64,000 bases of DNA from an uncultured Planctomycetaceae bacterium (GCA_937916515.1 CALFSX010000277.1:27506-91505); one strand, 5' to 3'; shown: positions 45,965 to 56,167, numbered from the stretch's first letter. A program made the numbers and translations. The notes: generated from the sequence alone by a model not told the origin.

Positions 45965-47305
45965 CTATTCGGCCTTCGGTGGGGCTGGAGTTGCAGGAAG
46001 CTCTTTGATGCTGACGTTGCGGAATTCGACTGGATCGTTATGTCCAGCGAAACCGAAAAATCCGCTAGCTCGGTCTTTTCCGGGGTGAGGTTTTTCTGCA
46101 AGAAACGTGGTCACTTTGGATAAGTCGGCGTTCAAGATCACGTTGCCGTTCAGTTCCACTTTGATAGTGCTGCCGTCAACGGTAACTTCCTGAAAGTTCC
46201 ACTCGCCAATTTCTCGCAGGTAGCCTCGATGAGCAGCAACCATGCCGTAAACAGAACCGTGGTATTGACGATCGTCCAGCTTGGCGTACTTGGGGTGTTC
46301 TGAATCCAGAACCTGCAGTTCGCACATTCCAGAATACGCAACGTCGCCTTCACCTGGGCTGCGAATTGCCAGACCGTTGTTTCCACCCGGTGGCAGCTTG
46401 AATTCAACTCGAGCGATAAAGTTTCCATATTCCTTTTCGGCCAAAAGCAGTCCGCCGTGGCCAGCCTTGCAGCGGATGGCGCCGTCCACAACTTCATAGT
46501 TTTCTACGCTGCCCTTCCAGCCGGTCAGGTCTGTGCCATTAAACAGAGGTTGAAAGGCCTGGCTTTGGTGAGCATTCAATAAGCCGTTGGCTTCTTCCGC
46601 GCCGATCTCCCGAACGAAAATGTTCCGCCAACGAATTTCACCACCATGAGTTTGCAGTTCGATTGGTCCTTTTGCGAACAGTGGCGACTTGCGATCCCAA
46701 TAGTTTTCCATGATCGCGTTGTCCACAACCAGTTTGTCATTCAGATAGATCGTTGTGCGAGCACCCAGCTGGATGATGCGAAATGAATTCCATTCACCAA
46801 ACGATTTGTCGGCCAGGACGAATGGGTTCTTTCCGGGAGCACCAGGACTGTTGTTCCACAGCCCGCCGCTTCCCAGGTGGGAGTCAATTTTGAATTTGGA
46901 AGGGTCGGTATAGTCCCAGATCTGAACCTGAGGAGTTCCCTTCAGGTAAATGCCGCTGTCTGCTCGAGCAACCGTTTTGTAGTCGATCAGAAGTTCGTAA
47001 TCGCCGAATTCTTCGTTGGTAACGGCGTATGCACCATGGCCATCGTTGACTAGTTCGCCGTTTTCAACGGTCCAGTGAGTCGCCAGATCGGCATTCCATT
47101 CTTTCAGCTTAGCGGCACGTTCCTCTTCGGGAAGTTCAGCCAGCTTGCGAGGATCGAAATGTGGCATGCCGTGCCAGCCAGTCAGATCCGTCGCGTTAAA
47201 CAGCGGTCGGAAACCTTCCGGCGCATCTGCAGCAAACGAGGTCGCTGTGGTTGATAAAACGGCCAGAATGGTGAGGGCGAAATTGCGAATGGGGAGAAAT
47301 TTCAT
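45965..47305 (-). CDS. Two-domain DUF1080 (3-keto-disaccharide hydrolase-like) protein
   Basis: This 446-residue exported protein has a signal peptide (NFALTILAVLSTTATSFAA). It carries two DUF1080 beta-sandwich domains at about residues 28-235 and 248-440. Each starts with the F(R/Q)PLFN(A/G)TDLTGW signature and continues with GHGG(L/A)-type, AR(A/V)-(D/E), NNSPGAPGKNPF or EHPKYA segments. The family (laminarinase/concanavalin-like fold) includes enzymes that split 3-keto-glycosides. It is one of the most expanded families in planctomycetes, where it is linked to glycan breakdown. It lies between two genes of unrelated type and appears monocistronic. Confidence 0.93.
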   Translation of the reverse strand: MKFLPIRNFALTILAVLSTTATSFAADAPEGFRPLFNATDLTGWHGMPHFDPRKLAELPEEERAAKLKEWNADLATHWTVENGELVNDGHGAYAVTNEEFGDYELLIDYKTVARADSGIYLKGTPQVQIWDYTDPSKFKIDSHLGSGGLWNNSPGAPGKNPFVLADKSFGEWNSFRIIQLGARTTIYLNDKLVVDNAIMENYWDRKSPLFAKGPIELQTHGGEIRWRNIFVREIGAEEANGLLNAHQSQAFQPLFNGTDLTGWKGSVENYEVVDGAIRCKAGHGGLLLAEKEYGNFIARVEFKLPPGGNNGLAIRSPGEGDVAYSGMCELQVLDSEHPKYAKLDDRQYHGSVYGMVAAHRGYLREIGEWNFQEVTVDGSTIKVELNGNVILNADLSKVTTFLAEKPHPGKDRASGFFGFAGHNDPVEFRNVSIKELPATPAPPKAE

Positions 47306-47716
47306 GGGAAGCGAGCATCCATCAGGTGTGAAGGTGAGGCAGGACTAAGCTCGCCAATCTAACGCAAACTTCTCTCAAATAAAACCATTTGGCACATGGA
47401 TATTCCGTTGATGGTGCTGCATTTTATGAAGTAATTAACTGAGCCACTGCCATTGAAGCTCAGGATTGCGACAGAACCTGCCGTGAACAGTTGCCTTAAT
47501 CTTTCGATTCTGGCGACGATTGGAACTTCCGAAAATCACGGGCTGTCGGCCTGCGAAACGTAGGAATCCAACGTTTGTTTCGTGACAATGCTGCCAACCA
47601 GAACGACGACTGGCCAATGCTGTGAAACGTGACTTATCGTTCAAAAACGTCGCCCGCGGTTTCCTTCCCAATCAATAATCCGACGTTTTCCGGATTCCAG
47701 CCCCATCGCGTGATTC
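47306..47716. other. Divergent intergenic gap
   Basis: This 411-base gap separates the divergent DUF1080 and PVC heme protein genes and must contain their promoters. I see no repeat, hairpin or gene. Confidence 0.45.
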
Positions 47717-50700
47717 ATGCTTGCTCATATCTTTCGCAGCTCGCTGCCTACCCTTTTTCTGTTGGCCGTTTTGCATGCTTCTGCTGCCGCTCAGCAGTCA
47801 CTGGAGTTTTCCAGGTGGTCGGGAGACATCAATGTTCCGGATCCCGTGGCGATTAGCTTCGACGATAAAGGCCGCGCCTATGTGACTCAAACACAACGAC
47901 GCAAAGCCAACGATCTGGATATTCGAGCGAACCGCGATTGGGTGACGAATGATGTGAGTTTGCAAAGTGTTGATCAGAAACGAGATTTCTATCATGAGCG
48001 GCTGGCACCAGGTGGCGACAACGCCAAACGCGTGCAGGATCTGAACGAAGACGGTTCGAACGATTACAAAGATCTGATGTTCATCAGTGAATTGATTCAT
48101 CGTCTGGAAGATACCGACGGCGATGGTGTTGCGGATAAGACTCAGCTGTTTGCAGACGGCTTCAATTCCGAAGTGACCGGTATTGCGGCGGGCGTTCTTT
48201 ATCACGAAGGCCACGTTTACGCCACGATTGCTCCAGACGTCTGGAAGCTGACCGACACCAACGACGATGGAACCGCCGATCGGCGAGAAATTATGGCCAC
48301 CGGATTTGGTCTGCACATCGCTTATGCCGGACACGACATGCACGGTCTTACCGTCGGCCCGGACGGTAAGATTTATTGGTCAATCGGCGACAAAGGAATC
48401 AGCGCGACTTCAAAGGAAGGCAGAAAGTTTCACTTTCCCAATCAGGGAGGCGTAATGCGTTGCAATCCGGATGGCACCGACTTTGAAGTGTTTGCTCACG
48501 GTTTGCGAAATGTTCAGGAACTGGCGTTTGATCAGTTTGGTAATGTGTTTGGAGTCGACAACGATTCCGATCAGCCCAAAGAGAGAGAACGTTTTGTTTA
48601 CATTGTGAAAGGAATGGACGCGGGGTGGCGATGCAACTATCAGTATCGCGGTGAGGGTTACAATCCCTGGATGGATGAAGGTTTGTGGGAACTTTGTCAC
48701 GATGGCCAACCCGCTTACATTGTACCGCCGATATCTCATTCCATTAACGGACCAGCCGGATTTACCTACAACCCGGGAACCGCTTTGGGGCCAGAATACT
48801 ACGACTATTTCTTTCTGGCAGGAGCACCCGGAGGGCCTCAAATCGCATTCCAGACAAAGCCGAACGGTGCGTCGTTTGAAATGGTGAATGAACATGAAAT
48901 TGGCAGGAACCTGCCAATTGTTGGAATCAACTTTGGTCCCGATGGAGCACTCTACGGTGTCGATTGGGGCGGCGGATATCCGTTGAACCAAACGGGAGCC
49001 ATCTGGAAAATCGACGACCCAGCGCATGCGGGCTCTGCAATTCGAAAAGCCGTTCAGCAACTGCTGGCTGACGGCATGGCAGAAAAATCGCTTGACCAGT
49101 TGCGGGAACTTCTATCACACGCTGATCAACGAATTCGCCTCAAGGCACAATTCGAACTCGTCGCTCGAGGCCAGTTTAAGCTGTTGATCGAAGCCGCCAG
49201 CAACGCGACCGCACCCCAGTTGTCACGGCTTCATGCAATCTGGGGGCTCGGGCAGATTTGCGACAAACCGTTGACACTCGACACGCCCGCAGCGGCAGAA
49301 TGTTTGCAGACGCTGGTGACGTTGCTGACAGACGCCGATGTTGAAATCCAGTTTCAGGCAGCACGCACTTTGGCCGACATCCCGTCTTGTGATGGCGACG
49401 TTTTTCTATCGTTGCTGGATACCGCCAATGATCGTTTGCGGTTTCAGGCGATGATGTCGCTGGGCGATCACGGCAGTTCTGCGGCATTCGAAAAGCTGAC
49501 TTCAATTGCGTCGAGGTTGACCCCTGCAGAAGGCTATTTGCGGCATGCCGTATCGATGGCGTTGGCTTCGTGTGGCACGGCGTCGCAGTTGGAACAGTTG
49601 CATAATCATGCCAGCAGCATGGCTCGGCTGTGTGCCGTCGTAGCTTTGCGACACCAGCAGGCTGAACAAGTGGCCGCTTTTTTATCTGATTCAAACGTAG
49701 CCGTCGCGGAAGAGGCCGCTCGAGCGATCCATGATGATTTTTCCATTGAGCCAGCGATGTTGTCGCTGGCAAACTCGGTGGCGGAACATAATTCGGCTAC
49801 CGAAAATTCAGAGGCGTTTTTGTGGCGTTCGATCAACGCGAATTATCGAATTGGAGGCCTGCACGAATTCCGGACGGTGTTGGCGTTTGCAGATGATTCC
49901 ACTGCGCCGATGGCCATGCGACTGGAAGCGATGGATGCTTTGGTGACGTGGAACAGTCCGGTGCCGCTGGATCGCGTGACCGGGCGTTTTCGGACTTATG
50001 GCCAGCGCTTTGATGACTTCAAGGGCGAACAAACGCGTGAGACTCTGGCAGGATTATTGCGGGACTCAACTGCGGCCATGCAGGCGGCAGCGATGAAGCT
50101 TCATCAGGCTCATGGATTGTTGGTTAATGAATCAATGCTGTTAAGGATGGCTTTGGGTGCGGATTCGCCGTCGAAGCTGGTGATGGAATCACTCAATCTA
50201 CTGGATGCTCAAACGTCAAGCCTGTTGCCTCAGGCATTGCAACACACGATTGGCAGTGCAGACGGCGATGTTCGCATGAGAAGTCTGGAGCTGATGGTCG
50301 ATCTGCAGATTCCGGCTGCGTTTGCAGAAATGCAGTCGATGTGGCCCAAGGCAAGTTCGCCGCTGCGTCAGAAAATCGTACGCTTGATGAATGACCTGGC
50401 AACGCCGGAAGCGGACAGGTTTCTTGTGGAAATCACGCCAACTTCGATCGACGAAATCAGCAACAGTAAAGTCAGCATTGAGATACTGGAAATGCTGAAA
50501 CAGCGGAGTTCAGGCAACGCTGTATTTGCGAAGCTTCGTTCTGAACTTGACCGCATTCTTGCCCAGGCGGCTGCTGAGTCTGTTGAACAGGGTTTTGCCA
50601 TGTGTTTAACAGGGGGCAACAAGAAGCTCGGGAAAGCGATTTTTAATACTCATCTTGAAGCTCAGTGTGTCCGCTGTCATCGAGTCGGTGACGAAGGCAG

Positions 50701-51037
50701 CACGGTTGGCCCCAATCTTGCCGACATTGCCACAAAACGCAAGCCTGAGCATCTGCTGCGAGCAGTGGTGGCTCCCAGCGCAGACATTGAACCCAATTAT
50801 CGCAGTGTGGTTGTCGTGCTGGCGTCAGGGAAAACGGTGCCGGGAATTAAGCTGAAAGAAACGGAAGAAGAGCTTGTTATCGCGGACAGTCAGGGCAAAG
50901 AAATCGCATTTGCGATGGATGACGTTGACGACGTGTTTGAGCAAAATGTTTCCATTATGCCCGACATGACCAGAACGTTGTCGCTGTCGGAAATCCGCGA
51001 TGTTGTCACCTACTTGTTGTCGTTGAAACAGCAATAG
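47717..51037 (+). CDS. PVC-type heme-binding CxxCH protein, second copy
   Basis: This 1106-residue exported protein has a signal peptide (SSLPTLFLLAVLHASAAAQ). Its N-terminal membrane-bound-dehydrogenase-like propeller has IAYAGHDMHGLTVGPDGKIYWSIGD and GNVFGVDNDSDQPKERERFV. A HEAT-like middle follows. The C-terminal cytochrome-like domain has C984-V-R-C987-H988, then VGPNLADIATKRKPEHLLRAVV. The layout matches the minus-strand protein at 38350-41763, from which it diverges in the middle. An Asp-rich DTDGDGVADKT loop may bind calcium. It is likely periplasmic. The start is the first ATG that gives a signal peptide. Confidence 0.93.
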   Translation: MLAHIFRSSLPTLFLLAVLHASAAAQQSLEFSRWSGDINVPDPVAISFDDKGRAYVTQTQRRKANDLDIRANRDWVTNDVSLQSVDQKRDFYHERLAPGGDNAKRVQDLNEDGSNDYKDLMFISELIHRLEDTDGDGVADKTQLFADGFNSEVTGIAAGVLYHEGHVYATIAPDVWKLTDTNDDGTADRREIMATGFGLHIAYAGHDMHGLTVGPDGKIYWSIGDKGISATSKEGRKFHFPNQGGVMRCNPDGTDFEVFAHGLRNVQELAFDQFGNVFGVDNDSDQPKERERFVYIVKGMDAGWRCNYQYRGEGYNPWMDEGLWELCHDGQPAYIVPPISHSINGPAGFTYNPGTALGPEYYDYFFLAGAPGGPQIAFQTKPNGASFEMVNEHEIGRNLPIVGINFGPDGALYGVDWGGGYPLNQTGAIWKIDDPAHAGSAIRKAVQQLLADGMAEKSLDQLRELLSHADQRIRLKAQFELVARGQFKLLIEAASNATAPQLSRLHAIWGLGQICDKPLTLDTPAAAECLQTLVTLLTDADVEIQFQAARTLADIPSCDGDVFLSLLDTANDRLRFQAMMSLGDHGSSAAFEKLTSIASRLTPAEGYLRHAVSMALASCGTASQLEQLHNHASSMARLCAVVALRHQQAEQVAAFLSDSNVAVAEEAARAIHDDFSIEPAMLSLANSVAEHNSATENSEAFLWRSINANYRIGGLHEFRTVLAFADDSTAPMAMRLEAMDALVTWNSPVPLDRVTGRFRTYGQRFDDFKGEQTRETLAGLLRDSTAAMQAAAMKLHQAHGLLVNESMLLRMALGADSPSKLVMESLNLLDAQTSSLLPQALQHTIGSADGDVRMRSLELMVDLQIPAAFAEMQSMWPKASSPLRQKIVRLMNDLATPEADRFLVEITPTSIDEISNSKVSIEILEMLKQRSSGNAVFAKLRSELDRILAQAAAESVEQGFAMCLTGGNKKLGKAIFNTHLEAQCVRCHRVGDEGSTVGPNLADIATKRKPEHLLRAVVAPSADIEPNYRSVVVVLASGKTVPGIKLKETEEELVIADSQGKEIAFAMDDVDDVFEQNVSIMPDMTRTLSLSEIRDVVTYLLSLKQQ

Positions 51038-51084
51038 ATGCGACTCATGCCCGTAGTGGTAAATCGCACTTGGCAAATGAGCGA

Positions 51085-51288
51085 CTAACGCCAGAACAGA
51101 ACGATGCGACCGATGATCACCCACGGACGAATTTTAAACATGAAGCAGTGTGGGCAATGATAGGGGCGCAGGCCTAACACAAACATTAAATAAGCAGTGC
51201 CATGCAAGGGAAGCGGCTTCAGTTGCACTTTGCAGAACCCGCACCGGTACGGAACTTTCGACGTTTTCTTTGTGGTCGTTTTAGACAT
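51085..51288 (-). CDS. Small CxxC protein, possible zinc ribbon
   Basis: This is a 67-residue protein starting at the ATG at 51288; the longer frame adds 42 residues with no motif. A Lys/Thr-rich N-terminus is followed by YRCGFC, a hydrophobic stretch (LHGTAYLMFVLGLRPYH), then CPHCF, and it ends in a hydrophobic, basic tail (RPWVIIGRIVLFWR). The two CxxC pairs could bind one zinc. The tail may form a membrane segment. No family is recognised and no clear Shine-Dalgarno is present, so it may be a false gene. Confidence 0.5.
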   Translation of the reverse strand: MSKTTTKKTSKVPYRCGFCKVQLKPLPLHGTAYLMFVLGLRPYHCPHCFMFKIRPWVIIGRIVLFWR

Positions 51289-51917
51289 AAAGCAGCTGCA
51301 AAAACGATAGATCGCCAGCAGCGCTATCTGAGATTCGGCAATGAATTGTTGTGTCAGACGGGGTGTAAACCAAGGTGCGATGTTGGAGTTTGGGTACGTC
51401 GATGGTGTGTGCAACTGTACTGCCCGTTGCGTTGGGGCAGTTGCCGATCGATTGAGCTGCTGAGTTCAGTTCGATGACTGTCGAAAGCCTTGGGGGAGGG
51501 GGCAGTGCAATGGTTGCGTCAATGGGATGCAGTTCCCCGTGTATGCTAGAGTGCCTTACCCCTGCATGTCGATCAGTTATCGTGTGGGATGTTGAATTTG
51601 TTCAGATTTCGGAAACGTGAATCACCAAGCGAAACCCAAATCGGTCAATCCTTTTCGCGGTCGACGTTACGTATCGGTGAATTGGCGGAAATTTAGGATG
51701 CGGTCACATGCCCTTGAAATTCAAGAACATCAAAACGTTCTGTCTCATCCGCTGGATTTGGCGTGTGCGAAACTGCAATCGCGCAATAGGTTTGCTGTAC
51801 TGGTGTTCACTGGTGAATTGTGTTCAGCCCGTGGCTTCAAGGGCACGCAGTTAATTGCGGGCCTTTGAGCCACTGGTAAACGAGAGCCAACGTCGGATCA
51901 GGTTCTGTCCGACGCTG
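51289..51917. other. Gap with hairpins, no gene seen
   Basis: This 629-base gap contains a hairpin ACTGCCC/GGGCAGT (51419-51441) near the small-protein promoter. A second hairpin, CGTCGGA/TCCGACG (51891-51897, 51908-51914), begins a few bases past the thrS stop. The ORF at 51617-51868 shows no motif and is not called. Confidence 0.45.
51891..51914 (-). terminator. Possible thrS terminator
   Basis: A perfect 7-bp stem (CGTCGGA, TCCGACG) with a 10-base loop starts three bases beyond the thrS stop. The minus-strand tail has no clear U-tract, so this is a weak call. Confidence 0.45.
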
Positions 51918-54113
51918 TTAGTATTCGTTGCCTGTGGCAACGTCTTCGACAGCCGAAAACGTCGACTTGGCGACCTGACGGATGGTTTGGTTGTTGCGTT
52001 CATCGGTGAGCTTTTGCAGAGCATCATCGAAGCTCATCACGCCAAGGTCACCATCGATGCGGCAGCGAACGGCAACAGCATTCTGTTCAGCTTCTTTGGG
52101 GCCAACCACCAGCATGTAGGGAATCAGGTCCATCTGAGCATCACGGATTTTTGCCTGCAGCTTGGCGCTTTGCAGGTCTGTGGTGACTCGGAAACCTGCC
52201 TGTCGCAATCGAGTTGCCACGTCCTTGGCGTAGTCGTCTGATTTTTCGCTTAACGGCAGTACTCGAATTTGTTCAGGTGCCAGCCACAGTGGGAAGGCTC
52301 CCGCAAAGTGTTCAATTAACATGCCGACGAAGCGTTCCATCGAACCAAATGGGGCTCGATGAATCATCACCGGTCGATGTTGTTTGTTGTCTTTGCCGGT
52401 GTATTCCAGTTCAAACCGGTTTGGCAGGTTATAGTCCAGCTGAACGGTTCCCAGCTGCCATTCTCGACCCAGGCAGTCACGCACCATGAAGTCGGCTTTC
52501 GGGCCATAAAAGGCGGCTTCGCCCGGCATTTCGATGAAGTCCAGTCCGGCTTCGGTCAGCACCTTTCGAAGTGTGTCCTGAGCGTTCTGCCACAGTTCAT
52601 CGCTGCCGACGTATTTGTCAGATCCGGGATCTTTTGTGGAAAGCTGAACTCGATAGTCTTCCAGGCCGACGGCTTCCAGCACGTATTTCACCAGTCCCAG
52701 AGTATCCTTAAATTCCTGTTCCACCTGTTCCGGCGTGCAAAACAAGTGAGCGTCGTCCTGAGTCAGTCCGCGCACTCGCAGCATGCCGTTTAGTTCGCCG
52801 GATTGTTCGTGACGGTAGACGGTTCCGAATTCCGCCAGTCGCACGGGCAGGTCGCGGTAACTTCTAGGAATGGCTTTATACATCTGAGCATGATGCGGGC
52901 AGTTCATCGGCTTCAGCAGATAGCGTTCCTGCTGCTTTTCCCATTTGCGAAGCACGGCGCGTTTTTCGTCTGCCGAACCGGATAATGGAAACTCTTCCCC
53001 TGAAAAGCCGAGCACCATGGCGGCGTCCAGCAGTTTCTTTTCTGCGGCTGCATCCGGCGGTTGAACGGAGTCTTCATCGGGATCCAGACATCGAATCCAG
53101 TAATCCACCAATTGCCCGGCCGAATGCCCGAACAGTGGTGCAAATTGAGAATCGCGATAATACGGAAAGTGTCCACTGGTTTCGTACAATTCGACTCGAC
53201 CAATGTGCGGCGAATACACCGGTTCGTAGCCTCGGCGAGTCAATTCCTTCTTGATGAAGTCTTCCAGAGTCGCTCGAATGGTGGCCCCTTTCGGCAGCCA
53301 CAAGCAAAGTCCCTGTCCAACATCCGGGTTGATGGTAAACAGCTGCAGCCGACTTCCGAGAACTCGATGATCGCGTTTCTTGGCTTCTTCAATCTGCTCC
53401 ATGTACGCGGCCAGTTCCTTCTTGTCGAAGAAGGCTGTGCCGTAAACTCGTTGCAGCGAACGATTGGAAACGTCACCCTTCCAGTGCGAACCGGCGACAT
53501 TCAGAATCTTGAAGGCCTTGGCCATGCCCGCATGAGGAATATGGGGGCCTCGACAAAGGTCGACAAATTCACCCTGGCGATAAAAGCTAAGTGATTCGTG
53601 ATCTGCCAGACCTGACTTAATGTGTTCAACCTTAAGTTCCTGGTTCAGGTCTTCGCAGAACTGAATCGATTCTTCGCGGTTCATCGTGAAGCGTTCGAAG
53701 GGCTCGCCTTCTTTCACGATCTTTTTCATTTCCGCTTCGATCTTAGGGAAGTCATCTTCGCTGATGGGAGTTGCCAGATCGAAGTCGTAATAAAACGTGT
53801 TTCCTTTGACAGGGCCGAACGCCAGGCCCACGCCTTCGTACAGACGCATGATCGCTCGCGCCATAATGTGAGCGCAGCTGTGGCGCATGACGGCTGCGGC
53901 TTCAGGGTCACGAGTTGTCAGCAGTTGCAGTGGGACCGGACGTAGGTCTGTCAGTTCTGTCAGGGGACGCATGGCATCGACGGTTGTTCCGTCAATAACA
54001 GCTGCAGCGGTGGCTCGCGCAAGCCCTTCGCTGATACCTTTGGCGACATCCAAAGCTGTCGCATTGTCTTCGTGCTGAACAATATTGCCGTCAGGCAGCT
54101 GTACCTCAATCAT
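51918..54113 (-). CDS. thrS: Threonyl-tRNA synthetase with insertion
   Basis: This 731-residue class II synthetase charges tRNA-Thr. The TGS domain ([12 protein letters not shown]) is at 1-65, followed by the editing domain with [10 protein letters not shown]. The catalytic core contains MNCPHH (zinc Cys; the usual MNCPGH has Gly) and the FTQDDAH-like [10 protein letters not shown]. The anticodon-binding domain is at the C-terminus ([26 protein letters not shown]). Compared with the usual 640 residues, about 75 extra residues sit after [11 protein letters not shown]. The gene appears monocistronic. Confidence 0.96.
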   Translation of the reverse strand: MIEVQLPDGNIVQHEDNATALDVAKGISEGLARATAAAVIDGTTVDAMRPLTELTDLRPVPLQLLTTRDPEAAAVMRHSCAHIMARAIMRLYEGVGLAFGPVKGNTFYYDFDLATPISEDDFPKIEAEMKKIVKEGEPFERFTMNREESIQFCEDLNQELKVEHIKSGLADHESLSFYRQGEFVDLCRGPHIPHAGMAKAFKILNVAGSHWKGDVSNRSLQRVYGTAFFDKKELAAYMEQIEEAKKRDHRVLGSRLQLFTINPDVGQGLCLWLPKGATIRATLEDFIKKELTRRGYEPVYSPHIGRVELYETSGHFPYYRDSQFAPLFGHSAGQLVDYWIRCLDPDEDSVQPPDAAAEKKLLDAAMVLGFSGEEFPLSGSADEKRAVLRKWEKQQERYLLKPMNCPHHAQMYKAIPRSYRDLPVRLAEFGTVYRHEQSGELNGMLRVRGLTQDDAHLFCTPEQVEQEFKDTLGLVKYVLEAVGLEDYRVQLSTKDPGSDKYVGSDELWQNAQDTLRKVLTEAGLDFIEMPGEAAFYGPKADFMVRDCLGREWQLGTVQLDYNLPNRFELEYTGKDNKQHRPVMIHRAPFGSMERFVGMLIEHFAGAFPLWLAPEQIRVLPLSEKSDDYAKDVATRLRQAGFRVTTDLQSAKLQAKIRDAQMDLIPYMLVVGPKEAEQNAVAVRCRIDGDLGVMSFDDALQKLTDERNNQTIRQVAKSTFSAVEDVATGNEY

Positions 54114-54470
54114 CGTGACGATTACATCCGTAGTTTTTTCTTGTGGGCCGGCGACCGAAACAAATGGTCCCCTGAAATGAACGACTCACCCCACTCGATA
54201 GGTTTAAGACCCGAGTTATAGCGTGAGGTTCAATCGCCCACAACGGCGACGTTTATGCAGCAAAACGCGGCGTTTAGGGAGATACGGCGATCTGGCCGCG
54301 CTGAATTGGGGCGGGTGTCAGTGAATGGAGATCGCGTGCGAGCTCCAGGTTGAAAGTCTTCCTGGCGATGATGCTCGCATTGTTTCTCAGCGACAACGGA
54401 GCGGCTCGGCGGTTCGCACGTCCCATGTCTTCCGGCACTCCACGCTACCGTAGCAAGGCCGAAGCCCTTG
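54114..54470. other. Gap with REP-like repeat copy B
   Basis: This 357-base region between thrS and the DAHP synthase gene (both minus) holds copy B of the CAAGGGC-hairpin repeat at 54382-54475. The thrS promoter should lie near its left end. No gene is supported. Confidence 0.45.
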
Positions 54471-54475
54471 CTACG
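54382..54475 (+). repeat. CAAGGGC-hairpin repeat, copy B
   Basis: This copy carries the same block order as copies A and C: GCGACAACGGAGCGGCTCGG, CGTCCCATGTCTT, CACGC, then the hairpin CGTAGCAAGG-(CCGAAGC)-CCTTGCTACG. Its right arm contains the stop codon (TAG on minus, 54471-54473) of the DAHP synthase gene. Confidence 0.78.
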
Positions 54476-55538
54476 TCGTTGAACCCTTCAATGTGTCAAA
54501 TGCGTTTCTCAGCAATTCTTCGGTTTGTTCGAAGCTGATGCAGCCGTCTGTGATGGACACGCCATATTCCAGAGTTGAAGGGTCGGGCCCCAGGCTTTGC
54601 TGTCCTGCTTTCAGGTTGCTTTCCAGCATTAAGCCCACAATGGTGTCGTTTCCGGCGGCTCTCTGGCGAATGACGTCGTTCCAAACAACCGGTTGCTGAG
54701 TGAAGTCTTTGTTCGAATTTGCGTGGCTGCAGTCAACGACAAAGCGTGATGGCAGGTTTTCCTTGGCCAGCAGGGCGCTGGCTTCTGCCAGGCTGGCTTC
54801 GTCGTAGTTCGGTCCCAGCCGACCGCCTCGGAGAATTAAGTGGCCCATGTCGTTTCCGACCGTGTTAACGATGCATGTTTTGCCATCGTTGTCGATGCCC
54901 AGAAAGCAGTGTTCTGCTCGAGCGGCCTTCATTGCGTTAACGGCCACTTCCAGGCTGCCTTCCGTGCTGTTTTTGAAGCCAACGGGCATCGAAAGACCGC
55001 TCGCCATCTGGCGGTGAGTGGGCGATTCCGTTGTGCGAGCTCCAATGGATGCCAGCGTAATCAGGTCGGCGATGTACTGAGGAGTAATCGGTTCCAGCAT
55101 TTCTGTGGCCGTGGGAACTCCCGCCTGATTCACTTCCAGCAGGATTTGACGAGCCAGATCCAGGCCGGTCGCCATGTCGAATGTGTCGTTTAAAAATGGA
55201 TCGTTGATGAGACCTTTCCAGCCCACGGTTGTGCGAGGCTTTTCGAAGTACACTCGCATTACCACAACGATGCGTTCGCTGACTTCTTTGGCAAGAGCGG
55301 CCAGCTTGTGGGCATATTCAATCGCAATGTCTCTGTTGTGAATCGAACATGGGCCAACCACAGCGATCACTCGACGATCTTCGCCCTTCAAAATCTGCTT
55401 AACGGTTTCGCGAGAATCGTAGATGAACTTGCAAACGTCGGGGCTGGCGGCGTAACGCTGTTTGAATTCACCAGGTGACGTCAGCGGGATATTTTCCCGA
55501 ACGTTGACATCCTGAAGTTTTGGCGAGTCGCTGGTCAT
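54471..55538 (-). CDS. 3-deoxy-7-phosphoheptulonate (DAHP) synthase, class I
   Basis: This 355-residue enzyme condenses phosphoenolpyruvate and erythrose-4-phosphate in the first step of the shikimate pathway. The ATG at 55538 is used; 39 further codons upstream are open but not conserved. VVGPCSIHN starts the barrel, and KPRTTVGWKGLINDP, LEPITPQYIADLITLASIGARTTE (split here by normal residues) and DCSHANSNKDF match AroF/G/H-type class I enzymes. SDSPKLQDVNVRENI at the N-terminus could take part in allosteric control. Which aromatic amino acid controls it cannot be told. Its stop codon lies in a repeat. Confidence 0.93.
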   Translation of the reverse strand: MTSDSPKLQDVNVRENIPLTSPGEFKQRYAASPDVCKFIYDSRETVKQILKGEDRRVIAVVGPCSIHNRDIAIEYAHKLAALAKEVSERIVVVMRVYFEKPRTTVGWKGLINDPFLNDTFDMATGLDLARQILLEVNQAGVPTATEMLEPITPQYIADLITLASIGARTTESPTHRQMASGLSMPVGFKNSTEGSLEVAVNAMKAARAEHCFLGIDNDGKTCIVNTVGNDMGHLILRGGRLGPNYDEASLAEASALLAKENLPSRFVVDCSHANSNKDFTQQPVVWNDVIRQRAAGNDTIVGLMLESNLKAGQQSLGPDPSTLEYGVSITDGCISFEQTEELLRNAFDTLKGSTT

Positions 55539-55876
55539 GACATTTGCTTTCGAATTGTGATGCCGCGGGTTGGGCCACGCGACGTTTTTCTTATCCGCTG
55601 TGTTTTGGTGACTGAGTTGTGTTTTGATTGGCTGGTCGAAGTTGAAAAACTTCAAATCGCTGATGTCAGCGGCGGAAACGGTATGTGAGCCTGTTTAGCG
55701 TGAATGACACAGAACGACAGGTGGCAGTATTCAGGAACCCGCAGTTCGGTTCAATCTAAGCCCTCTAAATCGCGGAATTGGCAGGCAATTCGCGAATTTG
55801 GCAGCGATGATGGGCTTGCGGTCCGAGAACTAGTACCGAAAACTAAACTTCCCTGTACAATTTTGCTGGCACGATC

Positions 55877-56020
55877 GAATTCTATGTTCTGGGCGAGACA
55901 ATTCAGAATGACAACCACGAATGGCACGAATTTCACGAATGAGGGCTTTCAAAAATTCGTTTAATTCGTGGCATTCGTGGTTGAAGACAGCAGCACATGG
56001 ATTTCGGTCGAGTCAGGGAG
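55877..56020. repeat. CACGAAT dispersed repeat, copy 2
   Basis: The arms AACCACGAATGGCACGAATT (55913-55932) and its near-complement (55963-55982) differ at one of 20 positions. Left and right flanks match copy 1 at 21058-21198, down to GGTCGAGTCAG on the right side. Confidence 0.8.
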
Positions 56021-56167
56021 ATAGGAAATCTGTTTGTTGGCAATTGCTAACACAATGCCATCCATAATGTGGCTGAATTCGCAGATTCAAGCAACCTGTT
56101 CCGAGTGTTTCCAACCAACGCGAATTCCAGCTTAGTGCTGCATCACCGCTAAGGATTAAGATTTGTT

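Noticed and set aside
51617..51868. 83-residue plus-strand ORF
   Set aside because: No motif, weak start region, and no relation to known small proteins.
54350..54538. 62-residue plus-strand ORF
   Set aside because: It is made of the repeat copy B and the complement of the DAHP synthase 3' end.
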